Origin: Xenopus tropicalis
Taxonomy: Eukaryota; Chordata; Amphibia; Anura; Pipidae
Length of the DNA: 64,000 bases
Direction of reading: 5' to 3'
NCBI RefSeq assembly: GCF_000004195.4
Contig: NC_030680.2
Coordinates: 151,922,672-151,986,671 of the forward strand
Shown in pieces: positions 34,341 through 43,883 of this stretch. Under the pieces are notes generated by a model. That model saw nothing but the letters and a program-made list of their open reading frames with translations. It was not told the DNA's origin and did not search any database. Made by a program: the position numbers and the translations under genes. Numbering within the stretch: the first letter of the stretch is position 1; each line of letters begins with the position of its first letter.

Positions 34341-37300
34341 TGTCTCACGGTCCAGTGGGTGGTACCTAGCGGGAACCCCATAGGCTGAGCCTGCATAGTT
34401 CAGGTGGTTCAATACTGGGACCCTAAGGGCGGCCGCCATCTGACCATACACATCCTTGGTCACTGGGCAACTGACAAGAAAGTGCTCCTGGGTCTCCTCC
34501 TCCCCACACTCCCAGGGGCAATCCCTGCTGTCAATGTTAAGGTATGTCAGGTTGCCACGGACATAAAGTTTCCCCTGAAGTGAAAGCCAACTGATATCAA
34601 AGAACTTAGGGGGGCACCTCCTGCCATTAAGATAGCGAAGGCTTTCCTCAAGGGTGTTCCCCACACAGTCTCTCAGAGCGAGAGGAACAGCAAAGTAGGC
34701 CCTGATCACCCTGTGGTACAACTGCCTTCGGGAACATGTGGCCAACTCACCCACCCCGACATTCCACCTCTTCAGAATCTTCAGAGCGAGAAGAAGGTAT
34801 GATGGGAGGGATCCCTGTCCTGCCCGAACTCTCTTCATGCTACCGCCTTGTAGCCATGTCCCTACAAAAGGCGATACCCAGTTCCTGATACAAACTTCCC
34901 ACAGGGAATCATTTCCTTGGGCCAAACCCCCAAAGTTAAACTTCAGGAAAAGTGACCCAAAGAAAGCCACAGGACACAGCATGTCCAGCCCTCCCTCCTT
35001 CCGCTGCAGGTACGTTATCCCCCTTTTGACTGGATTCAGCTTGTGTCCCCAGAGCAACTGGAAAAACAGGCTGTGGACCCTGGCGTAGAGAGATTCTGGC
35101 AATGGGTACACGTACGCTACAAACAAAAACAGAGGGACCAGGTAGGCCTTGATAAGCTTCACCCTTTCCCTGTAGGCCAGCCTCCATCCCTTCCATCGCT
35201 GGACCTTTGCTGTTCCGGCATTCAGTTTCTCATCCCAATTTAGCCTGCAATTGTCTTCCCTCCCAAACTTTATCCCCAGGATCTTTATGTGGGATGGGGC
35301 AGTTGAAAATTCAGGGAGCTGGAAGTCAGGCTCACCATTCAACGTCCAAAAAGCCTCCAACTTGTCATAGTTAATCATTGACCCAGAGGCCTCAGAGTAG
35401 CTTCCGATGGCTTCGTTAAGCAGCCTCCTGTCCCCTGGACTGGACACTACCACTGTGACATCGTCCGCGTAGGCGAGGGATGCCAATGTCTGGCATCTGG
35501 GGATTGACATACCCCTCAAGCCACAACTCTCCAGACTCCGCAGAAAGGGGTCTATGGCAAATACATACAAGAGTGGGCTTAAGGGGCAACCCTGTCGCAC
35601 ACCAGACTCTACATTGAAATCATCTCCCCTCCAACCATTGACAAGTGGGAAGCTTACGGCCCCTTCATACAAAACTGCCAGCCATTGGATAAATTTGCCC
35701 GGGATGCCGTACTTACCCAAAGTAGACCACAGGTACTCGTGATTCACCCGGTCAAAAGCCTTGGCCTGGTCCAAAGAGACAATGTAGCAGCCCTTGCTCT
35801 GAGCTTTGCATACCTCTAATGTCTCCCTGATAGTAAGGAGAGCACCAAAGATGCTCCGCCCTTTCACCGTGCCGAATTGAAAGCCTGACAATAATGTGCC
35901 TGAGAACTGAATAAGTCTATCAAAAAATACCCTTGCGAGGATCTTTCTATCGTTATTGAGAAGGGCAATAGGCCTCCAGTTCTCAATACGCTCTGAGTCC
36001 TTACCCTTTGAAAGCAGGATCAAAGAGGAAACCCTCATGGAGGGGGGCAAGATGCCCTCCGCCAGGCAGTCTCTAAAGACCTCCACGAGGACCGGGGCCA
36101 ACTCATCTTTGAAAGTCTTATAAAACTCGGCCGTTAAGCCATCTGGGCCTGGCGCCTTCTTTTTATGAAGGGTGTCAATGGCTGCTCTTACCTCGGCCTC
36201 CGTGATCTCTGCTTCCAGAGGGGAAAAGTCCACATTGGAAGTATCAGGCCCTGGGGTCGCCTCCAAGTAGTCAGTCAGCCAGTCCCTATCCAAAGCCTTG
36301 TTCTGGAAAAGGTCGGCATAGTATGACCTCACAACACCCAGAATACCCTCCCTGTTAGTCTGCAACTTACCCTGGGTGTCCATGAGGCCGGTCACTAACT
36401 TCCTGGCCACAGAATCTCGGTAATTCTGAAAAGGGTCCGGTGAGTGAAAACTCCCATAGTCCCTTTCCAGAACCAGAGATCTGTACCGGCTGTACTGATG
36501 CCGCCTGATCTCAGCCTTCAGCTGGTTCAGCTTTGACCCATCCACCCCGTCCGAAATACTGGCCTCTAACTTCTTTCGTAGGGACAGGTACCTTTTGTAT
36601 TTCTCCCCCTCCCTGCGTACAGATAGCCTCCTGAAGTGAGTTCGGAAGGTCTCCTTGGCCTCCTCCCACCACAATGACACAGAGTCATAAAAGTCAACCC
36701 TATCAATCTCGCACTCAAGAAGCATCTTGAAGGACCGCTGAGCTGACTGCCCCACTAGGGAATTGGCATTAAGCCGCCAAAGGCCCCTCCCTCTGACTGG
36801 AACAGAAGAAGCCCCCCACAAAAAAGAGACTGCCAAGTGATTGGAGTATTCCACAGCCTGCTCCCGTACATCTGTGAAAGTCTCCCCTGCCCCAACAAAG
36901 GCCATATCCAGACGACTGGATCGCCCCGCACAGTGGTAAGTATGCCGCCCAGTACGGCCATTCTTGGTAGCAACATCAACCAGGCCTGCCTGCTGGATGA
37001 TATTATTAAGGAAATACCCTTCTGTTCTGTAGCCTTTTGTCCCTGTTCTATCTTGTGGCCTTAAAACCTGGTTGAAATCACCAGCAAGAACCACTGGGAG
37101 GGAAGTGTGGAGGTACTGCCTCATGTCCGACAGCAGTGCATTTCTTCCTTGGCAAGACAGTGGCCCATAGATATTAATAAGGCGCATCTTCCTGCCTCTG
37201 GCTGTGATGTCAAGAAGGAGACACCTGCCTACCTGGATTTCCACAAGTCGATGTACAACAACATTCAATTCAGATCTAAACAGCACCCCCACACCACCAC

Positions 37301-37511
37301 ATGGCTCAGCTGCTATTGACCAGAATGAAGGCCCATGGTGCCACTCTGAAGCTGCCCTCTGAAGGTCAGCCCTTGTAGTCAGTCGAGTCTCCTGAAGGAA
37401 AAATATGTCTCCATCAGATGACGAGAGACTAGAAAAAGTTAGAAATCTGACCTTTGGTGAACGTATGCTACACACATTAGATGTGTAAATTCTGATTGGT
37501 TGTGTAGCCAT
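34333..37511 (-). pseudogene. LINE ORF2: APE-type endonuclease plus reverse transcriptase
   Basis: This is the enzyme of target-primed reverse transcription: it nicks DNA and copies the element RNA at the nick. The start at 37511 is set by overlap with the ORF1 stop. Endonuclease, residues 1 to about 235: FLQET with catalytic Glu41, NIYGP (113-117), GDFN (144-147), SRLD (199-202) and SNHLAV (223-228), where the usual SDH reads SNH. Reverse transcriptase, about 450-700: APGPDGLTAEFY, NWRPIALLNND, SLDQAKAFDRVN with Asp581, GVRQGCPLSPLLYV and LAYADDVTVV with catalytic Asp683/684. Near residue 1018, CPWECGEEETQEHFLVSCP forms the C-terminal zinc knuckle. There is no stop over about 1,059 codons. 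The last 64 residues are separated by the hAT element, so the displayed frame ends in foreign sequence. Confidence 0.92.
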
Positions 37512-37513
37512 TA
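37509..37513 (-). promoter_or_regulatory. TAATG stop/start overlap coupling ORF1 to ORF2
   Basis: On the minus strand the ORF1 stop TAA (37513-37511) shares its last A with the ORF2 ATG (37511-37509). In the SART1 non-LTR retrotransposon a UAAUG of this kind supports termination-reinitiation on a bicistronic RNA. The same mode is inferred here. Confidence 0.8.
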
Positions 37514-38050
37514 TGATGTTTTCTGTTTGGCCTTCTTCCCTTCACTTTCACCATCACATATCCCTTCTCCAAATCTTTTTACCTGGACCCCTGCAGGTAT
37601 AGGATCCTCATCTCCAAGGTGGACTGTCTCTTCATCTATGGTCAGGTCTACATTAGAAATAAGCCCAGCACTATCTGGTTTGTCAGCCAAAGAGGCTGAA
37701 GTGGGCTCAACCACAGAGATGCCTCCACTACCTTTGGGGGTTATCTCCTGGTCCCTAGTGTCTGACTGCTGTACCTCCATCTGTTCCAGAGAGATCTCAC
37801 GATCTATTCTCTGGAGTTCTTCCCTCTCCATCTTTGACCCCCAAGAGTCATCCTCATCAGCTTCAACTTCTGGGGTGAGCCCTAAAGCTTCAACTTCTGG
37901 GGTGAGCCCTAAAGCTTCAACTTCTGGGGTGGACCCTAGAGCTCTATCTTCTGGGGTGAGCCCTAAAGCTTCAACTTCTGGGGTGGACCCTAGAGCTCTA
38001 TCTTCTGGGGTGGGCCCTAAAGCTTCAACTTCTGGGGTAGACCCTAAAGC
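37511..38050 (-). pseudogene. LINE ORF1, acidic C-terminal part
   Basis: A minus-strand frame ending at the TAA that overlaps ORF2. It reads acidic DEDDSWGSK, then EREELQRIDREISLEQMEVQ and a basic end KKAKQKTS. Upstream it stays open through about seven 27-bp units (37862-38050) encoding LTPEVEALG/STPEDRALG. Its orientation matches ORF2 and the ORF1 N-terminal part, but the knuckle-bearing segment that should precede it is on the other strand. Its function within ORF1 is unknown; acidic tails are simply observed. Confidence 0.7.
37862..38050 (-). repeat. Coding VNTR, 27-bp unit, 7 copies
   Basis: Two unit types alternate in the right part (GAAGTTGAAGCTTTAGGG and GAAGATAGAGCTCTAGGG on the minus strand). 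Twenty-seven bases is nine codons, so unit changes keep the ORF1 frame. It lies exactly at the left breakpoint of the inverted segment. Confidence 0.85.
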
Positions 38051-39216
38051 ATCAGGAAGGTTCTGGGAGAGAAGGAGATTCTTCCCTGCCGGTGAAGGGC
38101 CCTCCTTTGGTGGTCAGGCATTCCGTAGGAAAAACTGTGTCAAGTTGATGTGGGAAGGGAACAAAGAGGATGCCCCAAACAGAACCTACATTATTAGGAG
38201 ACTGCTAGAAGGCTCCGCAAAATTCAAAGCTAGTACTGACCTGGAGGCCTGTATTGTTCAGTCACCTACAGAGTGGGATGTGAGCTTCAAAATTCCACAG
38301 GGGTTAGATGCTTTTTGGTGGCTCTTTGAGACCCTAAAAACACAGCCTGAATGGCAGAATTTTGAGGCCATGCCAATATCTAAGCCAGAGATAAAGAACA
38401 TCACCATCATTGTTAAAAATGAAGGGGTCCCTGTGGATGATGTGCTCATGTGGTTGAAGCGTCAGTGCCCAGTCCTCTCCCCGTTAGTCCGTGTACTTGA
38501 AGATGATGTGTGGACGGGGGGCTGGAAAACTGAGGTCAAGCTTACGGTGGTTAATAATGTCCCCCAACATCTGCCTAACACTTTTTTCATAGGCAAAGAA
38601 AAGTGCATTTGCTTCTATGCTGGCCAGGCCAAAAGATGCTTTAAATGTGGGTCACTAAATCACCTGGCCAGTTCCTGTGCTGTAGAGAAGTGTATCCTCT
38701 GTGGGAAAATAGGCCATACAAAGAAGTTCTGAAAGGACATTAAGTGTAACCTGTGTGGTAATATGGGGCATCCTCATCGCTTGTGCCCTATGGCCTCTCA
38801 TAATAAAAATAAGAATATTCTTGTAGTGGGAAATCAATTACTGCAGGAAGAAGACCAACTATTGATAGAGGCTGTTCATGAGATAGAAAACCAACAGAGA
38901 GAGGAACAACAGCAAAGGCACGAGGGCACAACACCCAACCAACCCCAACAGAGAGAGACAGGAGAGGATCAGGATGGTATAGGAAGGAAGGTACAACATC
39001 AGAGAGGGCAGACTCATACTCACAGGGAGGTAGATCAGAGATCATCACCACAACCATGCCCATCAAGTGCCACAAAAGGCCTCTCACAAACTGTGATAGA
39101 CCCCATAATCTCCCCAGAGCCCAACCCGCAGACACACCCTCCAGATACAGTAATTCCTGAATCTACCCAACATAACCGTGAGACACCTGTATCCATCTGT
39201 CTGGGGCCACTGATGT
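38051..39216 (+). pseudogene. LINE ORF1 middle part with three CCHC knuckles, inverted
   Basis: Gag-like nucleic-acid-binding part of ORF1, here on the plus strand although both flanks and ORF2 are on the minus strand. After FRRKNCVKLMWEGN there is a stretch of about 150 residues typical of Tx1-like ORF1. Then come CFKCGSLNHLASSC (from 38637) and CILCGKIGHTKKF, immediately followed by TGA at 38730-38732 where the final Cys of the second knuckle is expected. The same frame then continues without interruption through CNLCGNMGHPHRLC and a Gln/Glu- and Pro/Ser/Thr-rich tail to about 39216. Such knuckles bind the element RNA. The stop truncates the protein and removes the third knuckle. Confidence 0.85.
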
Positions 39217-39378
39217 GACTTGGGGCCACTGATGTAACTTGGGGCCACTGATGTAACTTGGGGCCACTGATGTGACTTGGGGCCACTGATGTGACTTGGG
39301 GCCACTGATGTGACTTGGGGCCACTGATGTAACTTGGGGCCATTGATGTAACTTGGGGCCACTGATGTAACTTGGGGG
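39212..39378. repeat. Minisatellite, 19-bp unit, about 9 copies
   Basis: ACTTGGGGCCACTGATGTA/G tandem units, nearly identical. Nineteen is not a multiple of three, unlike the other repeats of ORF1. It sits at the right breakpoint of the inverted segment. Confidence 0.93.
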
Positions 39379-39711
39379 CGCTGTTTCATTCCCTCTCTCT
39401 TCTTTCCCTGTTTTGGGACATCCTTCAAATCAAACGCCATATGCTGCCAGTTGATGGTCTCACTTCCTTGGCCTTTGGGTGGCGCTCTCCTCGAACTCCT
39501 GCTTGGGGCTTCAGGCTTTTTAAATTCCCCTTCTGTATCAGATGAGGTGGAACAGCTGGTAGTGCTGGGCTTCCGGGTGCGATAGGGAACCTGCCCTTTC
39601 AGAGACTTTTGCATCTTTTCAAATCTCTCCATGTTTTCAAAACGCTCCCTCCAGGGCCCCGCTTTAGTCAGTAACCTCTCAATGGAAACTTCCACCTCAA
39701 AGAGCTCCCCT
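39379..39711 (-). pseudogene. LINE ORF1, segment between MITE-like insert and inversion
   Basis: A minus-strand open stretch starting with KGELFEVEVSIERLL, then WRERFENMERFEKMQKSLKG (possible amphipathic helix), a Ser/Thr/Pro-rich stretch and a basic end KKREGMKQ. It runs straight into the 19-bp array. It is the expected continuation of the N-terminal ORF1 frame after the insert. No enzyme motif is visible, and helical/coiled-coil function is only inferred. Confidence 0.6.
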
Positions 39712-39890
39712 TTAGGGCTCTGGCACACGAGGAGATTTGTCGCCGGCGATTTTTAAAAGAGCGATTTGGCGACAAGACGAGCGACAACACGCCAATGCTA
39801 AATCAATGGAAATCGCCAGCGTCAAAACATACGAGGCTACTTCAAATCGCACACAGACCCTTTTCTGAGCGACTTGAGTAAACATGAGGG
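39712..39890 (-). mobile_element. MITE-like insert in LINE ORF1 (partial)
   Basis: On the plus strand AGGGCTCTGGCACACGAGGA then GATTTGTCGCCGGCGATTTT, with further GCGACAAGACGAGCGACAAC and AAATCGCC words. This style of terminus is common in Xenopus DNA transposons. The other end is not clear (somewhere between about 39888 and 39960) and no target duplication could be seen, so it may be a one-ended fragment. It introduces the stop that ends the N-terminal frame at 39712. Confidence 0.5.
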
Positions 39891-40020
39891 GGGGGTAACT
39901 GTTGAGTGTACCATGGGTAGCAGATCGCCTGGAGCTCAACTCGCATGAAATCTCTTCATGGGTATTGTTGTGCCACAACTTCTGCTCTTTCTTCTTTTTG
40001 TCACTGTAGGCCTGTGTCAG

Positions 40021-40440
40021 CTGCTTAATGATAGTTGGAATATCCTCAGGACAGGGCACCGGGGGACTCTCTGCAGTAGGGGGCTTGGGCTGCTTAATGA
40101 TAGTTGGAATATCCTCAGGGCAGGGCACCGGGGGGCTCTCTGCAGTAGGGGGCTTGGGCTGCTTAATGATAGTTGGAATATCCTCAGGGCAGGGCACCGG
40201 GGGACTCTCTGCAGTAGGGGGCTTGGGCTGCTTAATGATAGTTGGAATATCCTCAGGGCAGGGCACCGGGGGACTCTCTGCAGTAGGGGGCCTGGGCTGC
40301 TTAATGATAGTTGGAATATCCTCGGGACAGGGCACCGGGGGGCTCCCTGCAGTAGGGGGCTGGGGCTGCTTAATGATAGTTGGAATATCCTCAGGACAGG
40401 GCACCGGGGGGCTCCCTGCAGTAGGGGGCTGGGGCTGCTG
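40021..40440 (-). repeat. Coding VNTR, 69-bp unit, 6 copies
   Basis: CTGCTTAATGATAGTTGGAA recurs every 69 bases from 40021. On the minus strand each unit encodes 23 residues ending CPEDIPTIIK. Substitutions are few (Gln/Arg/Lys-Pro, Ala-Gly/Glu), and no unit breaks the frame. Confidence 0.93.
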
Positions 40441-41431
40441 GTCTGCACGTACCCCAAGAGCTGCCCCTGAGGCAGAAGCCGATTCACAGGAAAACTGGGA
40501 TAAATCATCATTATCAGACATGTCAGTGCTACAGGCAGTATCAGGTGCAGGTTTGGCAAGTACAGGGTTAATTGCAGGACTGGGTGCAGGTGTCTGGGTA
40601 ACTGCTGAATCCTGAGGTTTGGCCGCCCCAGTAAGAGAAAGCTCAGCAGCAGCAGCCGCCATGATCCTGCCAGTGTGACTTACAGCAGCACCTTCTCCCT
40701 TCCCAAATACACTTTCCCTCGCTGCACAGACATCATGGGGAGTTTCTGGCACAACATCACCAGTGGCTGGAATAGTCTGGCTGTCAGATGGAAGGCTTAC
40801 AGGGGATGCTGGGAAACCTGGATCAGCTTGCACTTTATTCACAGGTGAGTCACACACAGCTTTAACCCCAACATTGCCATCACACTCAGTGGGGGGAACT
40901 TGCCTACCAGAAGCAGGGCTTACAGGGGATGCTGGGAAACCTGGATCATGTTGCAGTTTATTTACAGGTGAGTCACACACAGTATTAACATCAGTGTTTC
41001 CATCAGACTCAGTGGGAGGCCTTTGGCTTACAGGGGATGCTGGGAAATGTAGTTTAGTCACAGGGGATTGTGACCCAGCTTTACCCCCACCTTGCTTTCT
41101 CCCACACAATGTGCCTTTCCCAGTCCCTTCTCCCCTCACTGCAGTGCCATCAGGTAAAGCCCCCACAGGGGCAGAACGCTGGGGCTTCTTATTAGAAGAG
41201 GATTTGTTACTCACAGTTTTTGCAGCAGATCGTAAAGTGCGAGTGTCTCCCTTCTCCTCAGCTGCCCCAGGGGTAAGATTAACTGCCCCACTTTGTCTCT
41301 GCCTTGTCCTCTCACTCCTCCTCACTTCTGCACCGTCACTTCCAGCGTCAGATCCCCTGCGCCCCATGTTTCTCCCCAGGTCTGAGTTCTGCCAGGCAGG
41401 TTGCAGGGCCTGGGGCTCCATGTTGTTCTCA

Positions 41432-42377
41432 CCTGCCTGGGCTTCTACTGGGGACTCCTCCATACTCACTGCCTGGGCTTCCACTGGGGACTCCCCCATA
41501 CTCACTGCCTGGGCTTCCACTGGGGACTCCTCCGTACTCACTGCCTGGGCTTCCACTGGGGACTCCTCCATACTCACTGCCTGGGCTTCCACTGGGGACT
41601 CCTCCGTACTCACTGCCTGGGCTTCCACTGGGGACTCCTCCATACTCACTGCCTGGGCTTCCACTGGGGACTCCTCCATACTCACTGCCTGGGCTTCCAC
41701 TGGGGACTCCTCCATACTCACTGCCTGGGCTTCCACTGGGGACTCCTCCATACTCACTGCCTGGGCTTCCACTGGGGACTCCTCCATACTCACTGCCTGG
41801 GCTTCCACTGGGGACTCCTCCATACTCACTGCCTGGGCTTCCACTGGGGACTCCTCCATACTCACTGCCTGGGCTTCCACTGGGGACTCCTCCATACTCA
41901 CTGCCTGGGCTTCCACTGGGGACTCCTCCATACTCACTGCCTGGGCCTCCACTGGGGACTCCTCCGTACTCACTGCCTGGGCTTCCACTGGGGACTCCTC
42001 CATACTCACTGCCTGGGCTTCCACTGGGGACTCCTCCGTACTCACTGCCTGGGCTTCCACTGGGGACTCCTCCGTACTCACTGCCTGGGCTTCCACTGGG
42101 GACTCCTCCGTACTCACTGCCTGGGCTTCCACTGGGGACTCCTCCGTACTCACTGCCTGGGCTTCCACTGGGGACTCCTCCGTACTCACTGCCTGGGCTT
42201 CCACTGGGGACTCCTCCATACTCACTGCCTGGGCTTCCACTGGGGACTCCTCCATACTCACTGCCTGGGCTTCCACTGGGGACTCCTCCATACTCACTGC
42301 CTGGGCTTCCACTGGGGACTCCTCCATACTCACTGCCTGGGCTTCCACTGGGGACTCCTCCATACTCACTGCCTGGG
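41432..42377 (-). repeat. Coding VNTR, 36-bp unit, 26 copies
   Basis: CCTGGGCTTCCACTGGGGAC repeats every 36 bases. On the minus strand each unit encodes AVS(M/T)EESPVEAQ. Order from the N-terminus: five M, five T, M, T, nine M, T, M, T, one MGES, one M. All 26 keep the frame. The plus-strand frames of 331-614 codons across this block are shadows. Confidence 0.94.
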
Positions 42378-42556
42378 AAGCTCCCCCCGCAGCTGACACT
42401 TGCTCCACAGATACAAACTCCAATGGCTCAGAGTTTAAATCCAAACTTTCCTCCAGGCTAGGCCCTAAAGCCTGGGCCTGGAGTACTGAAGGTGGTGGCT
42501 CAGAGCCACAAGATCCTGGGCTTCTGCTGGTCATGCAGAGAGATCAAATTACATGT

Positions 42557-43371
42557 CTGCCCTGCTCTCATTTCCCTATAGAAATAGGGGTTGGTAGCAC
42601 TAGGTAGGTACCTAATATATAGGGGCAGAGACAGGGGAAAGTGTTGGAAGGGTTACTGCCTGCCCTGCTCTCATTTCCCTACAGAAATAGGGGTTGGTAG
42701 CACTAGGTAGGTACCTAATATATAGGGGCAGAGACAGGGGAAAGTGTTGGAAGGGTTACTGCCTGCCCTGCTCTCATTTCCCTACAGAAATAGGGGTTGG
42801 TAGCACTAGGTAGGTACCTAATATATAGGGGCAGAGACAGGGGAAAGTGTTGGAAGGGTTACTGCCTGCCCTGCTCTCATTTCCCTACAGAAATAGGGGT
42901 TGGTAGCACTAGGTAGGTACCTAATATATAGGGGCAGAGACAGGGGAAAGTGTTGGAAGGGTTACTGCCTGCCCTGCTCTCATTTCCCTACAGAAATAGG
43001 GGTTGGTAGCACTAGGTAGGTACCTAATATATAGGGGCAGAGACAGGGGAAAGTGTTGGAAGGGTTACTGCCTGCCCTGCTCTCATTTCCCTACAGAAAT
43101 AGGGGTTGGTAGCACTAGGTAGGTACCTAATATATAGGGGCAGAGACAGGGGAAAGTGTTGGAAGGGTTACTGCCTGCCCTGCTCTCATTTCCCTACAGA
43201 AATAGGGGTCGGTAGCACTAGGTAGGTACCTAATATATAGGGGCAGAGACAGGGGAAAGTGTTGGAAGGGTTACTGCCTGCCCTGCTCTCATTTCCCTAC
43301 AGAAATAGGGGTTGGTAGCACTAGGTAGGTACCTAATATATAGGGGCAGAGACAGGGGAAAGTGTTGGAAG
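42557..43371. repeat. Minisatellite, 103-bp unit, right part (about 8 units)
   Basis: Resumes the array of 32221-32606 after the LINE, starting at unit position 11 (CTGCCCTGCTCTCATTTCCC). Full unit starts (GGGTTACTGC) run from 42650 every 103 bp. Compared with an intact array, 36 bases (unit positions 78-103 and 1-10) are missing across the LINE. It passes directly into the 112-bp family at 43372. Confidence 0.94.
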
Positions 43372-43625
43372 GGGTTCCTTACTGTAAGGGCAGTCAGGTT
43401 ATGGGGTTCCCTACCAAGAGAGGGGGAATGAGTGATTCATTGGGGGTGGGGAGGGGATCTCACCATCAGCATAGGAAGGGGTTCCTTACTGTAAGGGCAG
43501 TCAGGTTATGGGATTCCCTACCCAGAGAGGGGGTATGAGTGATACATTGGGGGTGGGGAGGAAAGGGGATCTCACCATCAGCATAGGAAGGGGTTCCTTA
43601 CTGTAAGGGCAGTCAGGTTATGGGA
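43372..43625 (+). repeat. Short array of the 112-bp family, about 2.3 copies
   Basis: GGGGTTCCTTACTGTAAGGG, GAATGAGTGATTCATTGGGG and GATCTCACCATCAGCATAGG in the same order and orientation as at 19575-21512. It starts inside the last 103-bp unit through the shared word GGAAGGG and ends at TCAGGTTATGGGAT. Confidence 0.92.
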
Positions 43626-43883
43626 TGAATAGGGTGTGGCTTAGTTTCACCCCGGGGACTGTACCTTTACCTTTGACAAATGGGCCCAGTGATTCCTTTG
43701 TTTGTTTTCTCACCTTTTTTCCAAACATGGAGGTTTTTATATCTCAGTTTCCCTGGGACGCGGCTCCTTTCATGCAGAGATGAAGTCATTTCCCCCCGGT
43801 CCCTTTGTCTCACTAAATCCTCCCCTGACTCACTCTGTGCCCCGATACTCCCCATGGTGTGCGTCGTAAGGCAAATCCACATA
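43626..43883. other. Short unique stretch
   Basis: About 260 bp with no recognisable feature. Frames of about 95-110 codons overlapping it run into repeats. Confidence 0.4.

Larger units (their letters stand above)
39891..42534 (-). pseudogene. LINE ORF1, N-terminal repeat-rich part
   Basis: An open frame of about 880 codons from the ATG at 42534 to the MITE-like insert, beyond which it continues only in insert sequence to a stop at 39712. About 55 leading residues (acidic, Ser/Pro-rich) are followed by 26 copies of AVSMEESPVEAQ or its AVST form. A basic patch RRSERTRQRQSG and KKPQRSA follows, then three imperfect repeats beginning SPVTK/SPVNK with FPASPVS, then six copies of a 23-residue Pro-rich repeat ending PCPEDIPTIIK. 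There is no enzymatic motif. It resembles the low-complexity N-terminal regions of long retrotransposon ORF1 proteins. Assignment to ORF1 rests on strand, continuity and position just inside the element's 5' end. An independent frame (ORF0-like) is possible. Confidence 0.65.
32607..42556 (-). mobile_element. Rearranged non-LTR retrotransposon (LINE), Tx1-clade-like, about 9.95 kb
   Basis: The element is read on the minus strand. Its 5' end lies near 42556, only about 21 bases before the first ORF1 ATG, so the 5' end is probably truncated. Its 3' end lies at 32607 with AATAAA directly followed by a short A-run (seen as T-run at 32609-32616). It has two frames, ORF1 with CCHC knuckles and ORF2 with endonuclease and reverse transcriptase, coupled by TAATG. 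The copy contains a 1,025-bp hAT insertion, a MITE-like insertion and an internal inversion of about 1.17 kb. The clade assignment rests on ORF1 with several CCHC knuckles, an APE-type endonuclease, the GVRQGCPLSPLLYVFAIDPF block and the C-terminal CCHC motif. A database comparison was not possible. Confidence 0.8.

Noticed and set aside
37500..38050. Plus-strand start of a 410-codon frame upstream of the knuckle segment
   Set aside because: Its first about 180 codons are antisense to the acidic ORF1 C-terminal part and the 27-bp VNTR. Only the part after about 38051 looks like ORF1.
37511..39728. Twin-priming as the cause of the ORF1 inversion
   Set aside because: Twin priming gives an inverted 5' end. 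Here same-strand ORF1 coding sequence lies on both sides of the inverted part.
40763..42607. Plus-strand frames of 614, 385 and 331 codons opposite LINE ORF1
   Set aside because: Shadows of the 36-bp coding VNTR. The minus-strand frame is continuous with other ORF1 sequence and has a defined place in the element.
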